A stretch of 64,000 nucleotides of DNA from Acidobacteriota bacterium (GTDB lineage Bacteria; Acidobacteriota; Holophagae; Acanthopleuribacterales; Acanthopleuribacteraceae). The first letter of the stretch is position 1, and the number at the start of each line of letters is the position of its first letter. Below, piece by piece: positions 36,244-49,741 of the stretch. Location: positions 434,001-498,000 of the forward strand of contig JAGQSC010000019.1 of assembly GCA_020439745.1 (NCBI GenBank), written 5' to 3'. The notes beneath the pieces were generated by a model. It was not told where the DNA came from and made no database searches. It saw only the letters and a list, made by a program, of their open reading frames with translations. A program made the position numbers and the translations under genes.

Positions 36244-36259
36244 CTATATTGCAATATAG
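36244..36259. promoter_or_regulatory. 16-bp perfect palindrome between divergent hypA and hypB2
   Basis: CTATATTGCAATATAG is a perfect dyad centred 32 bases upstream of hypA and 48 bases upstream of the hypB2 start. It sits where a regulator could control both arms of the hydrogenase locus. The AT-rich halves could also contain promoter -10 elements. It does not match the FNR consensus that I know. Confidence 0.45.
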
Positions 36260-36299
36260 GTCTCGCAACGCGAGTTGCCAATCAATTCAGGAGGCAAAT

Positions 36300-36953
36300 A
36301 TGTGTCGCGATTGCGGCTGTTCCAGCCAACCCGAGGACCACAGCGATGTGCTGCTGGCACGAAACGATCATCAGGCACAACATAACCGGCACCACTTCGA
36401 CCATTCCCACACGCTCTGCATCAATCTAATGGGTGCCCCAGGATGCGGTAAAACCCGGATGCTGGAACGAATGGCACCCGAACTGGAAGGCCTATTGGTG
36501 GTAGAAGGTGATCTGAGCGGCGAACTGGATGCACAGCGCATGCGGCGCGTGGGTATTCCCGCCATTCAGATCCAAACGGGCCAAGCCTGCCATTTGGATG
36601 CCCATATGGTGCACGAAGCGCTCCATCAACTCGATGATACGCCACGCTTACTGATCGTGGAGAACGTGGGCAACCTCGCATGCCCCGCCGATTTCGATCT
36701 GGGCGAGCATCTTCGCGTGGTCGCTGTGAGCGTCACCGAGGGCGACACCAAGCCAGAAAAATATCCAGCTATTTTTGCGGGAGCCGATGCGGTGGTCCTG
36801 ACCAAGTTGGACCTGTTGCCCCACGTCCGCTTCTCTGTGGAATCGTTTTGGCACCGTGTCAAAGCGCTCAACCCGAGCGCTCACACTTTTGAGATCGGCG
36901 CTGACCAAGACATCGCCCCGCTGGCCACTTGGATCAAAAATAACATTACATGA
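36300..36953 (+). CDS. hypB: Second HypB paralogue with Cys/His-rich metal-binding N-terminus
   Basis: 217 residues. It begins MCRDCGC, the CxxCGC nickel motif, followed by a His-rich stretch (HNRHHFDHSH). The P-loop is LMGAPGCGKTRML, the second metal site is CHLD plus the Cys of VENVGNLACPAD, and the guanine motif reads TKLD. AGGAGG lies eight bases before the ATG at 36300. It is the first gene on the plus strand, upstream of the hydrogenase structural genes, and so likely co-regulated with them. It is probably the main nickel-storing HypB, while the operon copy lacks these residues. Confidence 0.93.
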   Translation: MCRDCGCSSQPEDHSDVLLARNDHQAQHNRHHFDHSHTLCINLMGAPGCGKTRMLERMAPELEGLLVVEGDLSGELDAQRMRRVGIPAIQIQTGQACHLDAHMVHEALHQLDDTPRLLIVENVGNLACPADFDLGEHLRVVAVSVTEGDTKPEKYPAIFAGADAVVLTKLDLLPHVRFSVESFWHRVKALNPSAHTFEIGADQDIAPLATWIKNNIT

Positions 36954-37035
36954 TCATCTAATCTTGCTTTTGGCCTTTTTGAAACCTATGTTGAAGGATG
37001 GGTAACAAGGCCTCCGGCCGAGAAGGGAGTTCACC

Positions 37036-38136
37036 ATGACCGATCCTTCTATCTGGGGAATCATGGCTCAGAAGGGCTATTCACGCCGTGATTTCTTGCA
37101 GTTTTGTACATATGCGGCGGCCCTCTCCGGATTGCAAAGTAACGCGGTAGCAGAGGTCGCCCAACAGTTCACCACCAAACCGAGGCCTCCAGTCGTCTGG
37201 CTCCATTTCCAGGAGTGCACCTGCTGCAGCGAGAGCTTTATCCGCGCATCGCACCCCATTGTTGCTGACGTCCTTCTGGACACCCTCTCGCTGGACTATA
37301 CCGAAACGCTTCAGGCAGCCGCTGGTCACCAGGCCGAGGCCTGCCTGCATGAAACCATGCGCGACCACCACGGTGATTACATTTTGCTGGTGGAAGGATC
37401 CGTGCCTATGAGTGCGGATGGTGTCTATTGCACCATTGGCGGACGGTCGGCTGAAGATATTTTGAAAGAAGCTGCGGAAGGTGCTGCAGCAATTGTCGCC
37501 TGGGGAAGCTGTGCCTCCAATGGATGCATTCAGGCAGCACGCCCCAATCCCACCAATGCGACACCGATCCATAAGATCCTCAATCGACCGGTGATTAACG
37601 TGCCCGGCTGTCCACCGATTGCCGATGTGATGACGGGCGTGGTCACACACCTATTGGTGTACGGACGCGCTCCGGAACTGGACAGTCGCGGCCGGCCGCG
37701 CTCCTTCTATGGACGACGGGTCCACGACACCTGCTATCGCCGTCCCTACTACGATGCCGGTCTGTTTGTGGCGTCCTGGGACGATGAGAATGCCCGTCGC
37801 GGTTATTGCCTTTACAAGATGGGCTGCAGAGGACCCGTCACTTACAACGCATGCGGCGTCACCAAATGGAATGAAGGCACCAGTTTCCCTATTCAGTCGG
37901 GCCACGGATGCATCGGGTGTAGTGAGGCCGGATTCTGGGACAACGGGCCATTCTATCAACATCTAGCGGCATTTCCCGGATTTGGTATCGAGGCCACCGC
38001 TGACAAGGTGGGCACCGTGGCAACAGTCGCCACGGCCGGTGCCCTGGGCGCACATGCTGTTTGGACCAATGTCCGAAAACACAAAGCGATCAAGGCAACC
38101 ATAGACGAATCCGTCAACGTAACCAGTGATTCGTAA
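37036..38136 (+). CDS. hyaA: Membrane-bound [NiFe] hydrogenase small subunit, oxygen-tolerant type
   Basis: 366 residues with a twin-arginine signal (SRRDFLQF) for Tat export. The proximal-cluster region reads CTCCSES and GSCASNGC, so both supernumerary cysteines (Cys19 and Cys120 of mature E. coli Hyd-1 numbering) are there, which in studied enzymes support a [4Fe-3S] cluster and function in air. The medial and distal cluster motif GHGCIGCSEAGFWD is present. A C-terminal hydrophobic helix (GTVATVATAGALGAHAVW) anchors it. AAGGGAG precedes the ATG. Confidence 0.95.
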   Translation: MTDPSIWGIMAQKGYSRRDFLQFCTYAAALSGLQSNAVAEVAQQFTTKPRPPVVWLHFQECTCCSESFIRASHPIVADVLLDTLSLDYTETLQAAAGHQAEACLHETMRDHHGDYILLVEGSVPMSADGVYCTIGGRSAEDILKEAAEGAAAIVAWGSCASNGCIQAARPNPTNATPIHKILNRPVINVPGCPPIADVMTGVVTHLLVYGRAPELDSRGRPRSFYGRRVHDTCYRRPYYDAGLFVASWDDENARRGYCLYKMGCRGPVTYNACGVTKWNEGTSFPIQSGHGCIGCSEAGFWDNGPFYQHLAAFPGFGIEATADKVGTVATVATAGALGAHAVWTNVRKHKAIKATIDESVNVTSDS

Positions 38137-38145
38137 GGAGGGCGT

Positions 38146-39864
38146 ATGGCACGCATTGTCGTCGATCCCGTAACCCGTATCGAAGGGCACTTGCGCATTG
38201 AGGCAACCGTAGAAAACGGCGTGATCACCGATGCCTACAGTGCGGGCACCATGGTGCGAGGTTTTGAGATTATCTTGCGGGGCAGAGACCCCCGCGATGC
38301 TTGGGCCTTCGCCGAGCGGGCCTGTGGTGTGTGCACCACCGTGCATGCATTGGCCTCGGTACGCAGTGTGGAAGACGCCTTGGACATACACATTCCCCCC
38401 AACGCGGAACTCATTCGCAACCTGATGTACTGCACGCAGATGGTCCAGGACCACGTGGTTCACTTCTATCATCTGCATGCACTGGATTGGGTGGATGTGG
38501 TCAACGCCCTTTCAGCCGACCCCACCGAAACCTCTGCTCTTGCCAAGTCCATTTCGCGCTGGCCGAAAACCTCGCCCCAATACTTCGCGGACGTTCAAAA
38601 TCGCATCAAGCGATTTGTGGAGAGCGGACAGCTGGGTATCTTCAAGAACGGTTACTGGGGACATCCACAATACAAATTACCCCCAGCAGCCAACCTGATG
38701 GCCGTGGCCCACTATCTGGAAGCCCTTGAATGGCAAAAAGAACTGGTGAAAATCCACGCCATATTTGGTGGCAAGAACCCGCACCCAAACTATCTTGTTG
38801 GCGGCGTACCCTGCTCGATTAACCTAGACGAAGTCAACGCCATTAACACAGAACGCCTGAACCACGTGGGTTATCTAATCAAAGGTGCCATAGATATCGT
38901 GGAGCAGATGTATTTGCCCGACCTTCTGGCAATTGCCAGTTACTATAAGGACTGGGCCGCGATCGGCGGCGGATTGAGTAACTACCTTGTCTATGGCGAC
39001 TTGCCCATGAACGGGGTCCGAGATGTCGACCAATTCAAATTTCCACGCGGCGCCATTCTGGATCGCAATCTGAACGAAGTCCACGAAGTCAATGGACGCG
39101 ACGAAGGTGAAATCAAGGAGTACATCAGCCATTCCTGGTATCGCTATTCTGTGGGTGATGACACCGGACTTCACCCGTTTGACGGGGAAACCGAATTCAA
39201 TTACACCGGTCCCAAACCACCTTATGAACACTTGAATGTGGATGAGAAGTATTCATGGCTGAAGACCCCGCGCTGGAAAGACCACCCCATGGAAGTGGGT
39301 CCTCTGGCACGCATGTTGGTGGCCTATGCCCATGGCCGAGATGATGTGAAAGAAGTGGTCCATGAAGCGTTGGGACACTTGGGTGTGGGCGTAGAAGCGC
39401 TTTTCTCCACGTTAGGTCGCACCGCGGCTCGCGGTTTGGAGACAAGGCTGGCCGTGCATTGGATGAAAGAGTTCTACGACGACCTGATCACGCACATCAA
39501 GTCCGGCGACACACGCACGTTCACCCAGGATATGTGGGAACCGGAAACCTGGCCTGACGTGGCTGAAGGGGTGGGCATGTCGGAGGCACCCAGAGGCGCA
39601 CTGGCTCACTGGATTCGTATCAAAGATCGCAAGATCGATAACTACCAGCTCGTGGTACCCACCACCTGGAATGCTTCGCCTCGAGATGCGAATGGGCAGC
39701 GATCGGCCTATGAATCCTCGCTACTTGGCACCCCGGTCGCTCATATCGACCAACCCCTGGAAATCCTGCGCACCATTCATTCGTTCGATCCATGCCTGGC
39801 TTGTGCGGTTCATCTCTATGATCCCCACGGCAATCACCTGGGACGTTTTCACGTGGAAGCCTAA
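38146..39864 (+). CDS. hyaB: [NiFe] hydrogenase large subunit
   Basis: 572 residues. The first nickel motif is [10 protein letters not shown] and the second is DPCLACAVH. The family opening is [14 protein letters not shown]. After DPCLACAVH there is a 16-residue C-terminal extension ([16 protein letters not shown]) to be removed by the maturation protease after nickel insertion. H2 is split to protons and electrons at the NiFe(CN)2CO site. It is 9 bp after the small subunit and travels with it through Tat. Confidence 0.97.
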   Translation: MARIVVDPVTRIEGHLRIEATVENGVITDAYSAGTMVRGFEIILRGRDPRDAWAFAERACGVCTTVHALASVRSVEDALDIHIPPNAELIRNLMYCTQMVQDHVVHFYHLHALDWVDVVNALSADPTETSALAKSISRWPKTSPQYFADVQNRIKRFVESGQLGIFKNGYWGHPQYKLPPAANLMAVAHYLEALEWQKELVKIHAIFGGKNPHPNYLVGGVPCSINLDEVNAINTERLNHVGYLIKGAIDIVEQMYLPDLLAIASYYKDWAAIGGGLSNYLVYGDLPMNGVRDVDQFKFPRGAILDRNLNEVHEVNGRDEGEIKEYISHSWYRYSVGDDTGLHPFDGETEFNYTGPKPPYEHLNVDEKYSWLKTPRWKDHPMEVGPLARMLVAYAHGRDDVKEVVHEALGHLGVGVEALFSTLGRTAARGLETRLAVHWMKEFYDDLITHIKSGDTRTFTQDMWEPETWPDVAEGVGMSEAPRGALAHWIRIKDRKIDNYQLVVPTTWNASPRDANGQRSAYESSLLGTPVAHIDQPLEILRTIHSFDPCLACAVHLYDPHGNHLGRFHVEA

Positions 39865-39873
39865 GGGGGAATT

Positions 39874-40572
39874 ATGTCGATCACCCTCACGAGCCCCAGT
39901 TACAAACGCATTTATGTTTGGGAAATACCGGTTCGATTGTTTCACTGGCTGAATGCAGCCAGTTTAATCGTGCTTATGGCAACCGGTTATCTGATCGGCC
40001 ACCCGGCCACGTTGAGCCATAGTGCCGAGGCCTATCAACAATACTGGTTTGGCAACGTTCGATTCATCCATTTTGTTGCCGGTTATGTGTTCATGTTGAA
40101 TTTGCTGATACGTTTCTATTGGGGATTGGTGGGCAATCGCTACGCGCGCCTGCGCACGTTTTTTCCCAAAACCAAGGCGGAGATTCGCGAGTTGTGGGAA
40201 GTACTGCGCGTGGACATCTTTGAATTCGACAGGACCGCACATCCCACGGTTGGTCACAATCAATTGGCTAGTCTGTCTTACCTGATTCTATTCGTATTCA
40301 GCGTGTTTCAGATTGCCACGGGATTCGGTCTGTACGCGGCCATGAGTGACGGCTGGGTGGCATCACTATTTGGCTGGGTTGTCCCAGTGCTTGGAGGAGA
40401 TGGCGCGACGCGCGTGTGGCACCACGGAGCGATGTGGTTCTTTGTTCTGTTCACGTTGGTTCATATCTATATCGTGGCTTATCACGACTATGTTGAAGGA
40501 CGGGGTACCACATCGTCCATGGTGGGTGGCTGGAAATTTGAACGAGAGGACGTGCTTGACCGAAAAGATTGA
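39874..40572 (+). CDS. hyaC: Ni/Fe-hydrogenase b-type cytochrome subunit
   Basis: 232 residues with four transmembrane helices and the histidines that bind two b haems: FHWLNAASL, FIHFVAGY, and later RVWHHGAMWF and LVHIYIVAYHDYVE. It receives electrons from the small subunit distal cluster and passes them to quinone. The order small-large-cytochrome b-protease is that of group 1 uptake hydrogenases. Confidence 0.95.
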   Translation: MSITLTSPSYKRIYVWEIPVRLFHWLNAASLIVLMATGYLIGHPATLSHSAEAYQQYWFGNVRFIHFVAGYVFMLNLLIRFYWGLVGNRYARLRTFFPKTKAEIRELWEVLRVDIFEFDRTAHPTVGHNQLASLSYLILFVFSVFQIATGFGLYAAMSDGWVASLFGWVVPVLGGDGATRVWHHGAMWFFVLFTLVHIYIVAYHDYVEGRGTTSSMVGGWKFEREDVLDRKD

Positions 40573-41038
40573 TGTCTTGATTGTGGGCCTAGGCAATCTC
40601 ATCTTGGGTGACGAAGGTGTGGGCGTACACGCAGCTCGTAGGCTCGCTAAGGAAGACCTGCCCGACCGTGTTGCGGTTTTGGACGGCGGCTCGGGTGGCT
40701 TCCATTTGCTGGGTCCACTCACCGATGCGGATTGTCTGATCATCATGGACGCCGCATTGGACGATCAACCCCCAGGAACCGTGCAACACATCAGGCCCCG
40801 TTATGCCAGTGACTATCCCTCAAGCTTATCGGCTCATGACATTGGGTTGAAGGACATGTTGGAAGCCATCCACTTGTTGGACGGTCAAGTGGAGACCGAC
40901 CTCTTCACCGTGAGCATTGAAACACCCAAAACACTGAGTTTGGACCTGACACCACCCGTCCAATCGGGCATGGATGAGCTCATTCACCAAGTGAAACGTT
41001 GTCTGGCTTCTAGGTGCAAAAACGCCATGTCCCAATAA
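40556..41038 (+). CDS. hyaD: Hydrogenase maturation endopeptidase
   Basis: 160 residues. It clips the large-subunit tail after nickel insertion. Nickel-sensing residues of the HybD/HyaD family are present: Glu in ILGDEGVGVHAARRL, Asp in VLDGGSGG and His in SAHDIGLKDML. The start is TTG at 40556 with AGAGGA five bases upstream, overlapping the cytochrome gene by 17 bp. No ATG or GTG in frame retains the N-terminal strand. Confidence 0.9.
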   Translation: MTEKIDVLIVGLGNLILGDEGVGVHAARRLAKEDLPDRVAVLDGGSGGFHLLGPLTDADCLIIMDAALDDQPPGTVQHIRPRYASDYPSSLSAHDIGLKDMLEAIHLLDGQVETDLFTVSIETPKTLSLDLTPPVQSGMDELIHQVKRCLASRCKNAMSQ

Positions 41039-41058
41039 TGGAGGGCGTACCAAAATCC

Positions 41059-41103
41059 CAGGGCTCACGCCCTGCGCTACAGTACATGGTCCCTTTCGGG
41101 ACC
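41059..41103. terminator. Two tandem hairpins between convergent genes
   Basis: CAGGGC-TCAC-GCCCTG (41059-41074) and GGTCCC-TTTC-GGGACC (41088-41103) are two perfect six-base stems in the 77-bp gap between hyaD and the kinase gene. Neither has a strong T-tract, so they may be a weak bidirectional terminator or a dispersed extragenic palindrome. Their sequence style resembles REP-like elements found in many copies in some genomes. Confidence 0.45.
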
Positions 41104-41115
41104 TAATCCCAAAAC

Positions 41116-43590
41116 TCATTGCGTTTCAAACAGTTCGGCGGCCAGGGAGTCTGCGCGGGCTGTATCGGCTTGGTCGCGGACCGACTGGACCAAGTCCTCT
41201 GCGATTTCCTTCCAGTCGGCGTGCGCCTTGCCCACATAGGTTTCGAAACCCTTAAGCGCCTCGGTGAGCAAGGTTTCCACTGCCTTGTAGTCTTTTTGTT
41301 GGTTTTTCACGCGGGCTAGAGTGCGTTGGGCGTGAACCAGTTCTAAAGGTGCGTTATCGCAACGCGTCATCACGACCAACAACAGGTCTTCGGCCTCGGT
41401 CAACCGTCCCTTCTCCATCAAGATCGACGCATGGGTGACCCCTGCCCTTAACGTATTGGGGTGTGTCGTCCCAAACAATCGTTCGGTTAAAGGATAAACC
41501 CGTTCACTCAAAGCGTAGGATTCATCCACTAACCCAGCCGACCTCAGCACCCCTACCAGGCGCCGTTGTGTCTCCAAGGTATCAGGGTGTTCCGGACCCA
41601 GAGCCACGATCTGGCGCTCATTCACCTTCCGGTACCCATCGATCGCTGACTGTGCATCGCCTTGGTACTCGAGCACGCTGGATACGACAAATTGAGCTTT
41701 CAGCGTCAGAGGATGATCACGCCCGTAGGCAGCGCTTGCACGTTCCGCCACCAGATTTGCCTGTTGTGAGGCGGTGACAAAGTCGCGCATATTGATGGCC
41801 AACACCGCTCGGTTCATCATAAATGCCAACGTATCAGGATGGGCAATACCGTACACCGTTTGTGCGGATGCCACGATTCGGTCCATGAGCGGAACCACTT
41901 CATCCATGCGGCCCTGTTGCACCAACACACCCACCAGGTTCTGGCGTGTGTTCAGATTATCAGGGTGGTCTTCACCGTGGATCTCATCGAACACGGTCAA
42001 GGCACCGCGAAACAAGCGCTCCGCCTCGGCAAAATTGCCCTGATAGTAGTATACCGATCCCAGTTCTTGCTGGAGCGCAGCCTTGGTCTCCCTTTCAAGC
42101 GGATCTACTCGACCGTGTGTCTCCAACAGCCCTTCCAACAAACGCTTAGCCTGATCAAAGGCCCCTGTCTTGATGAGGATCTGCGCCTTGAGTCGCCTAC
42201 TGGCCTGCGTATCGGGGTGGTCGGAACCAAGTTGCGATTCGCGCTCCCCAATGACTTCATCCACTTTTTGCAGGGCTTGTTCGTAGTTACCATCAGCAGT
42301 GAGAACTTTTGCCAATAAGTGAAGTGTTTCAAGCGTTCTGAGATCCGTTTCGCCCAGTTTCGCTTTGCGAGACTTGTAGGCGAGATCTACATGCGTTCCC
42401 GCCCGTTCGGTTTCGCCCAGTGCCTCGTAAATGTCCGCAAAGGTATGATGAATACTGGCGCGAACCTGTTCGTCCTGAACAGACTCAAGCCGTTCCTCCG
42501 CATTGCTCAAGGCATCTATGATCGAAACGTCACGTCCTTTGGCTCGCGGATTAGCTGCCGTCAATACATCGTGCATAAATAGTCGCGTCATTTCCGACTC
42601 GTGGGCGGCCATCTCTGCCACATGCTTTTCCCGCGTAGCCACAAAAAAGCCCCAACTGGACACAGCGGTTCCCACAAGCAATGAACCGATAGCAAGCCCC
42701 CAAAGCCACCTGCGCACGCGCCGTTTCGGCTTGTCGATCAACCAAAGAACACGATCGAGTACTTCACGGGCTCGCGGTCGCTGCACGGCGTCAGGGTTCT
42801 TCATATCCTCGACTAAACGGGCCAGATCTCGTTCCAATCCCACGACCGGTCGCGTTTCTGCGCTCATAGTCTTCCATAAGAGCTGCGCTCTACTCAGCTC
42901 CGCGTCGTGGGGCAACTCCTCCATGAACATCCACTGCAGCAAAAGCCCAAAAGCATAAACGTCACTGGCAACCGTCAATCGGTCACCTCTCGCCTGTTCG
43001 GGGCTCATGAACATAGGCGTGCCCATCACATAGCCCTTACGGGTCTTGAAGACACCGGGCACGTCTTCCGACGAACTGTCATCGTGCGACAACGTGACCG
43101 TTGGGGCATTGGCATCCACCACCGATTGGGCCAGTCCGAAATCGAGAATCTTCACCTGGCCATGAGAAGTCACCATAATGTTGTCGGGCTTCAAATCGCG
43201 ATGGACAATGTTCAAAGTGTGGGCGGCCAAAAGTGCATCCGCGATCTGCGCGGCAATACCCAACTTCACATCCCGCGTTAATCCTCGAGCTACCTGACGA
43301 GTGAGGCTCTCCCCTTGCACCAGTTCCATCACAATGAAGTCGGCCAGATCACTGCGAATAAAGTCGTACACGCGGCAAATATGGGGGTGCTCAATTTGGG
43401 ACAGGACGACCGCTTCTCGCTCAAGCCGACCTTTGGCATCATCATCCAAGCGGTATCGATCACTCAACGCCTTGACCGCAACCTTACGCTTTAGGTCTTC
43501 ATCGAATCCTTCATAGACTTCGCCCATCCCGCCAGACCCAATCACGGCAACAATGCGAATACGCCCCACATGTTGACCCACCAAGCTCAT
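41116..43590 (-). CDS. Membrane-anchored Ser/Thr protein kinase with long TPR domain
   Basis: 824 residues. The kinase domain has VIGSGGMGEVYEG, VAVKALSD, VHRDLKPDNIM, DFGLAQ and GTPMFMSPEQARG. A transmembrane helix (about 305-327, WLWGLAIGSLLVGTAVSSWG) follows. The rest is an array of about ten Kinesin-light-chain-like TPRs, recognisable from repeats of LGxxHPDTL-type phrases (LGSDHPDT, YGIAHPDTLAF, LGPEHPDTLET, FGTTHPNTLRA). The ATG at 43590 has GGAG at good spacing. It is a paralogue of the kinase at 23695. It lies 52 bp after the receiver/PPDK-like gene. Confidence 0.9.
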   Translation of the reverse strand: MSLVGQHVGRIRIVAVIGSGGMGEVYEGFDEDLKRKVAVKALSDRYRLDDDAKGRLEREAVVLSQIEHPHICRVYDFIRSDLADFIVMELVQGESLTRQVARGLTRDVKLGIAAQIADALLAAHTLNIVHRDLKPDNIMVTSHGQVKILDFGLAQSVVDANAPTVTLSHDDSSSEDVPGVFKTRKGYVMGTPMFMSPEQARGDRLTVASDVYAFGLLLQWMFMEELPHDAELSRAQLLWKTMSAETRPVVGLERDLARLVEDMKNPDAVQRPRAREVLDRVLWLIDKPKRRVRRWLWGLAIGSLLVGTAVSSWGFFVATREKHVAEMAAHESEMTRLFMHDVLTAANPRAKGRDVSIIDALSNAEERLESVQDEQVRASIHHTFADIYEALGETERAGTHVDLAYKSRKAKLGETDLRTLETLHLLAKVLTADGNYEQALQKVDEVIGERESQLGSDHPDTQASRRLKAQILIKTGAFDQAKRLLEGLLETHGRVDPLERETKAALQQELGSVYYYQGNFAEAERLFRGALTVFDEIHGEDHPDNLNTRQNLVGVLVQQGRMDEVVPLMDRIVASAQTVYGIAHPDTLAFMMNRAVLAINMRDFVTASQQANLVAERASAAYGRDHPLTLKAQFVVSSVLEYQGDAQSAIDGYRKVNERQIVALGPEHPDTLETQRRLVGVLRSAGLVDESYALSERVYPLTERLFGTTHPNTLRAGVTHASILMEKGRLTEAEDLLLVVMTRCDNAPLELVHAQRTLARVKNQQKDYKAVETLLTEALKGFETYVGKAHADWKEIAEDLVQSVRDQADTARADSLAAELFETQ

Positions 43591-43642
43591 AAGCTGCTCC
43601 TGGCCCACATTCTATCTGTAATTGCTTGGATCGCCGAAATAT

Positions 43643-48187
<4,545 letters not shown>

Positions 48188-48191
<4 letters not shown>

Positions 48192-48697
48192 GGAGGCGCC
48201 TGTCCTGCATAGGTCTCTGTGGCTTCGTCTACGACATCTAATACGATGCCAGCTCGTTCAAATAATGCTTGTGTATCCTGCCCAGCGTGATAACGCTTCA
48301 TGGCCACTACGCGTGCAATGCCCACCGACGCGATTAACATGGCACAGGTGCGACAGGGTTCCATGGTGCAGTAAAGGGTTGTGCCCTCTAGAGGAATGCC
48401 ATAGCGGGCGGCCTGACAGATGGCATTCTGTTCCGCATGAATGGTGCGGGTGCAATGCATTTTTACGTCACCGGCATCGTCCATCACACGCTTCATGAGA
48501 TGGCCCACTTCGTCGCAATGCTCAATGCCCGGAGGTGATCCCACATATCCGGTGCAAACAATGCGCTTGTCTTTGACAATCAGGCAACCCGATCGGCCCC
48601 GATTACAAGTGGCGCGCTTGGAAACCTCGCGAACCAGTGAAAGAAAATAGTCATCCCAACTGGGGCGCTGGTGTGGTTGGTCAACAGCATCATTCAT
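48188..48697 (-). CDS. comEB: dCMP deaminase (ComEB-like)
   Basis: 169 residues of the zinc cytidine/deoxycytidylate deaminase family. HAEQNAICQAAR supplies the zinc His and proton-shuttling Glu, and MEPCRTCAML the two zinc cysteines. It converts dCMP to dUMP for thymidylate synthesis. The family is also called ComEB in competence operons; no other com gene is here. It is the first gene of the run comEB-yheU-gdhA-receiver/PPDK. Confidence 0.92.
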
Positions 48698-48808
48698 ATA
48701 TCCAACTCACCCCCATCATAGCGCATGCGCCTCCCATTTGGACGTTTGTACTTGAAGCTTTTCACACTTTTGCTAAGGTGATCGCAAATAGCCCCGACAG
48801 GATTCGCC

Positions 48809-49732
48809 ATGTTCGTTTTGTTCCTATATGTTTTTGTCGTTTCGTTGCCCAAACAAGACTTTGTCGTGCTTTCCAATCGAGACGGTCAACCCGACCTCTA
48901 TCGCGTGCAACTGCCCGAGCAGACCTGGCACCGGCTCACCCACAGCGAGGAGCCCGAGTTTTATCCAAAGGCCAACGAAGCGGGTGATCTCATCTTCACC
49001 ACTCCCATCGATGGACAGGCAGAACTAGTACTAATCACATCGAAGGGGGTCCGCCGTCAACTAACCCGCAGTGAAGATGGATTTGAAGTCATGGAGCCGT
49101 TTTTCGGACCCGGTCCGCTGATTACTTACAACCGCATCAGCACCAATTTGAGGGACGAGCACGCCACAGCTGTGAGCGGCGAGATCTGGACCTGCACCCG
49201 CGACGGTAACAGCCACTCGCTGCTCTTGAAACGCGACGGCTTGGACTTCAACCCAGTCATACGCGGTGCCTACCTACTCACCGTGTCCAACGACTTCAAA
49301 ACGTATTTCGACCACCCATTATCCCTATATGCAACCCACCTGAAAACCATGGAAACCCAAAAGCTAACCGATGGTTTCGAAGCGCATGGCAGTTGGTTCG
49401 ATGATGCGAGCTGGTTAGCGATCCATTACAACAGCGGTGAAGGCGATCCCCGGCCCACCAATGTGTATCTGATCAAGCGCGCAGAGACCCCCGATCAATG
49501 GCAACCCATTGGCAAACCCGAATGGGGCGAGGATGTTCGCCTCCCCAATGCGGACGCCAGTGGCCGTTATGTTTTGATGACGGCGCGTGCAAAAAAACCA
49601 GATTCAGAAGCCACCCATGCCATGGCCAGTTACCAGGGCTATCAGATCTGGATTTATGACCGGGAAAAGGGTACCCACCAGGAACTCAGTTCAGCAGAAC
49701 ACGCCGTCGAAGGTGCCTGGTTCATACCTTAG
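48809..49732 (+). CDS. Secreted TolB-like beta-propeller protein
   Basis: 307 residues. A short signal peptide (MFVLFLYVFVVSLPKQ) is followed by repeated blades in the TolB/PD40 style: VVLSNRDGQPDLYRV, LTHSEEPEFYPKAN, LIFTTPIDGQAELVLI, VNVYLIKR-like strands and a final IWIYDREKGTHQELS. The propeller probably binds other proteins or glycans in the periplasm. No partner is indicated. It ends 9 bp before the AlkD-like gene. Confidence 0.75.
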   Translation: MFVLFLYVFVVSLPKQDFVVLSNRDGQPDLYRVQLPEQTWHRLTHSEEPEFYPKANEAGDLIFTTPIDGQAELVLITSKGVRRQLTRSEDGFEVMEPFFGPGPLITYNRISTNLRDEHATAVSGEIWTCTRDGNSHSLLLKRDGLDFNPVIRGAYLLTVSNDFKTYFDHPLSLYATHLKTMETQKLTDGFEAHGSWFDDASWLAIHYNSGEGDPRPTNVYLIKRAETPDQWQPIGKPEWGEDVRLPNADASGRYVLMTARAKKPDSEATHAMASYQGYQIWIYDREKGTHQELSSAEHAVEGAWFIP

Positions 49733-49741
49733 GAGTTCCCC

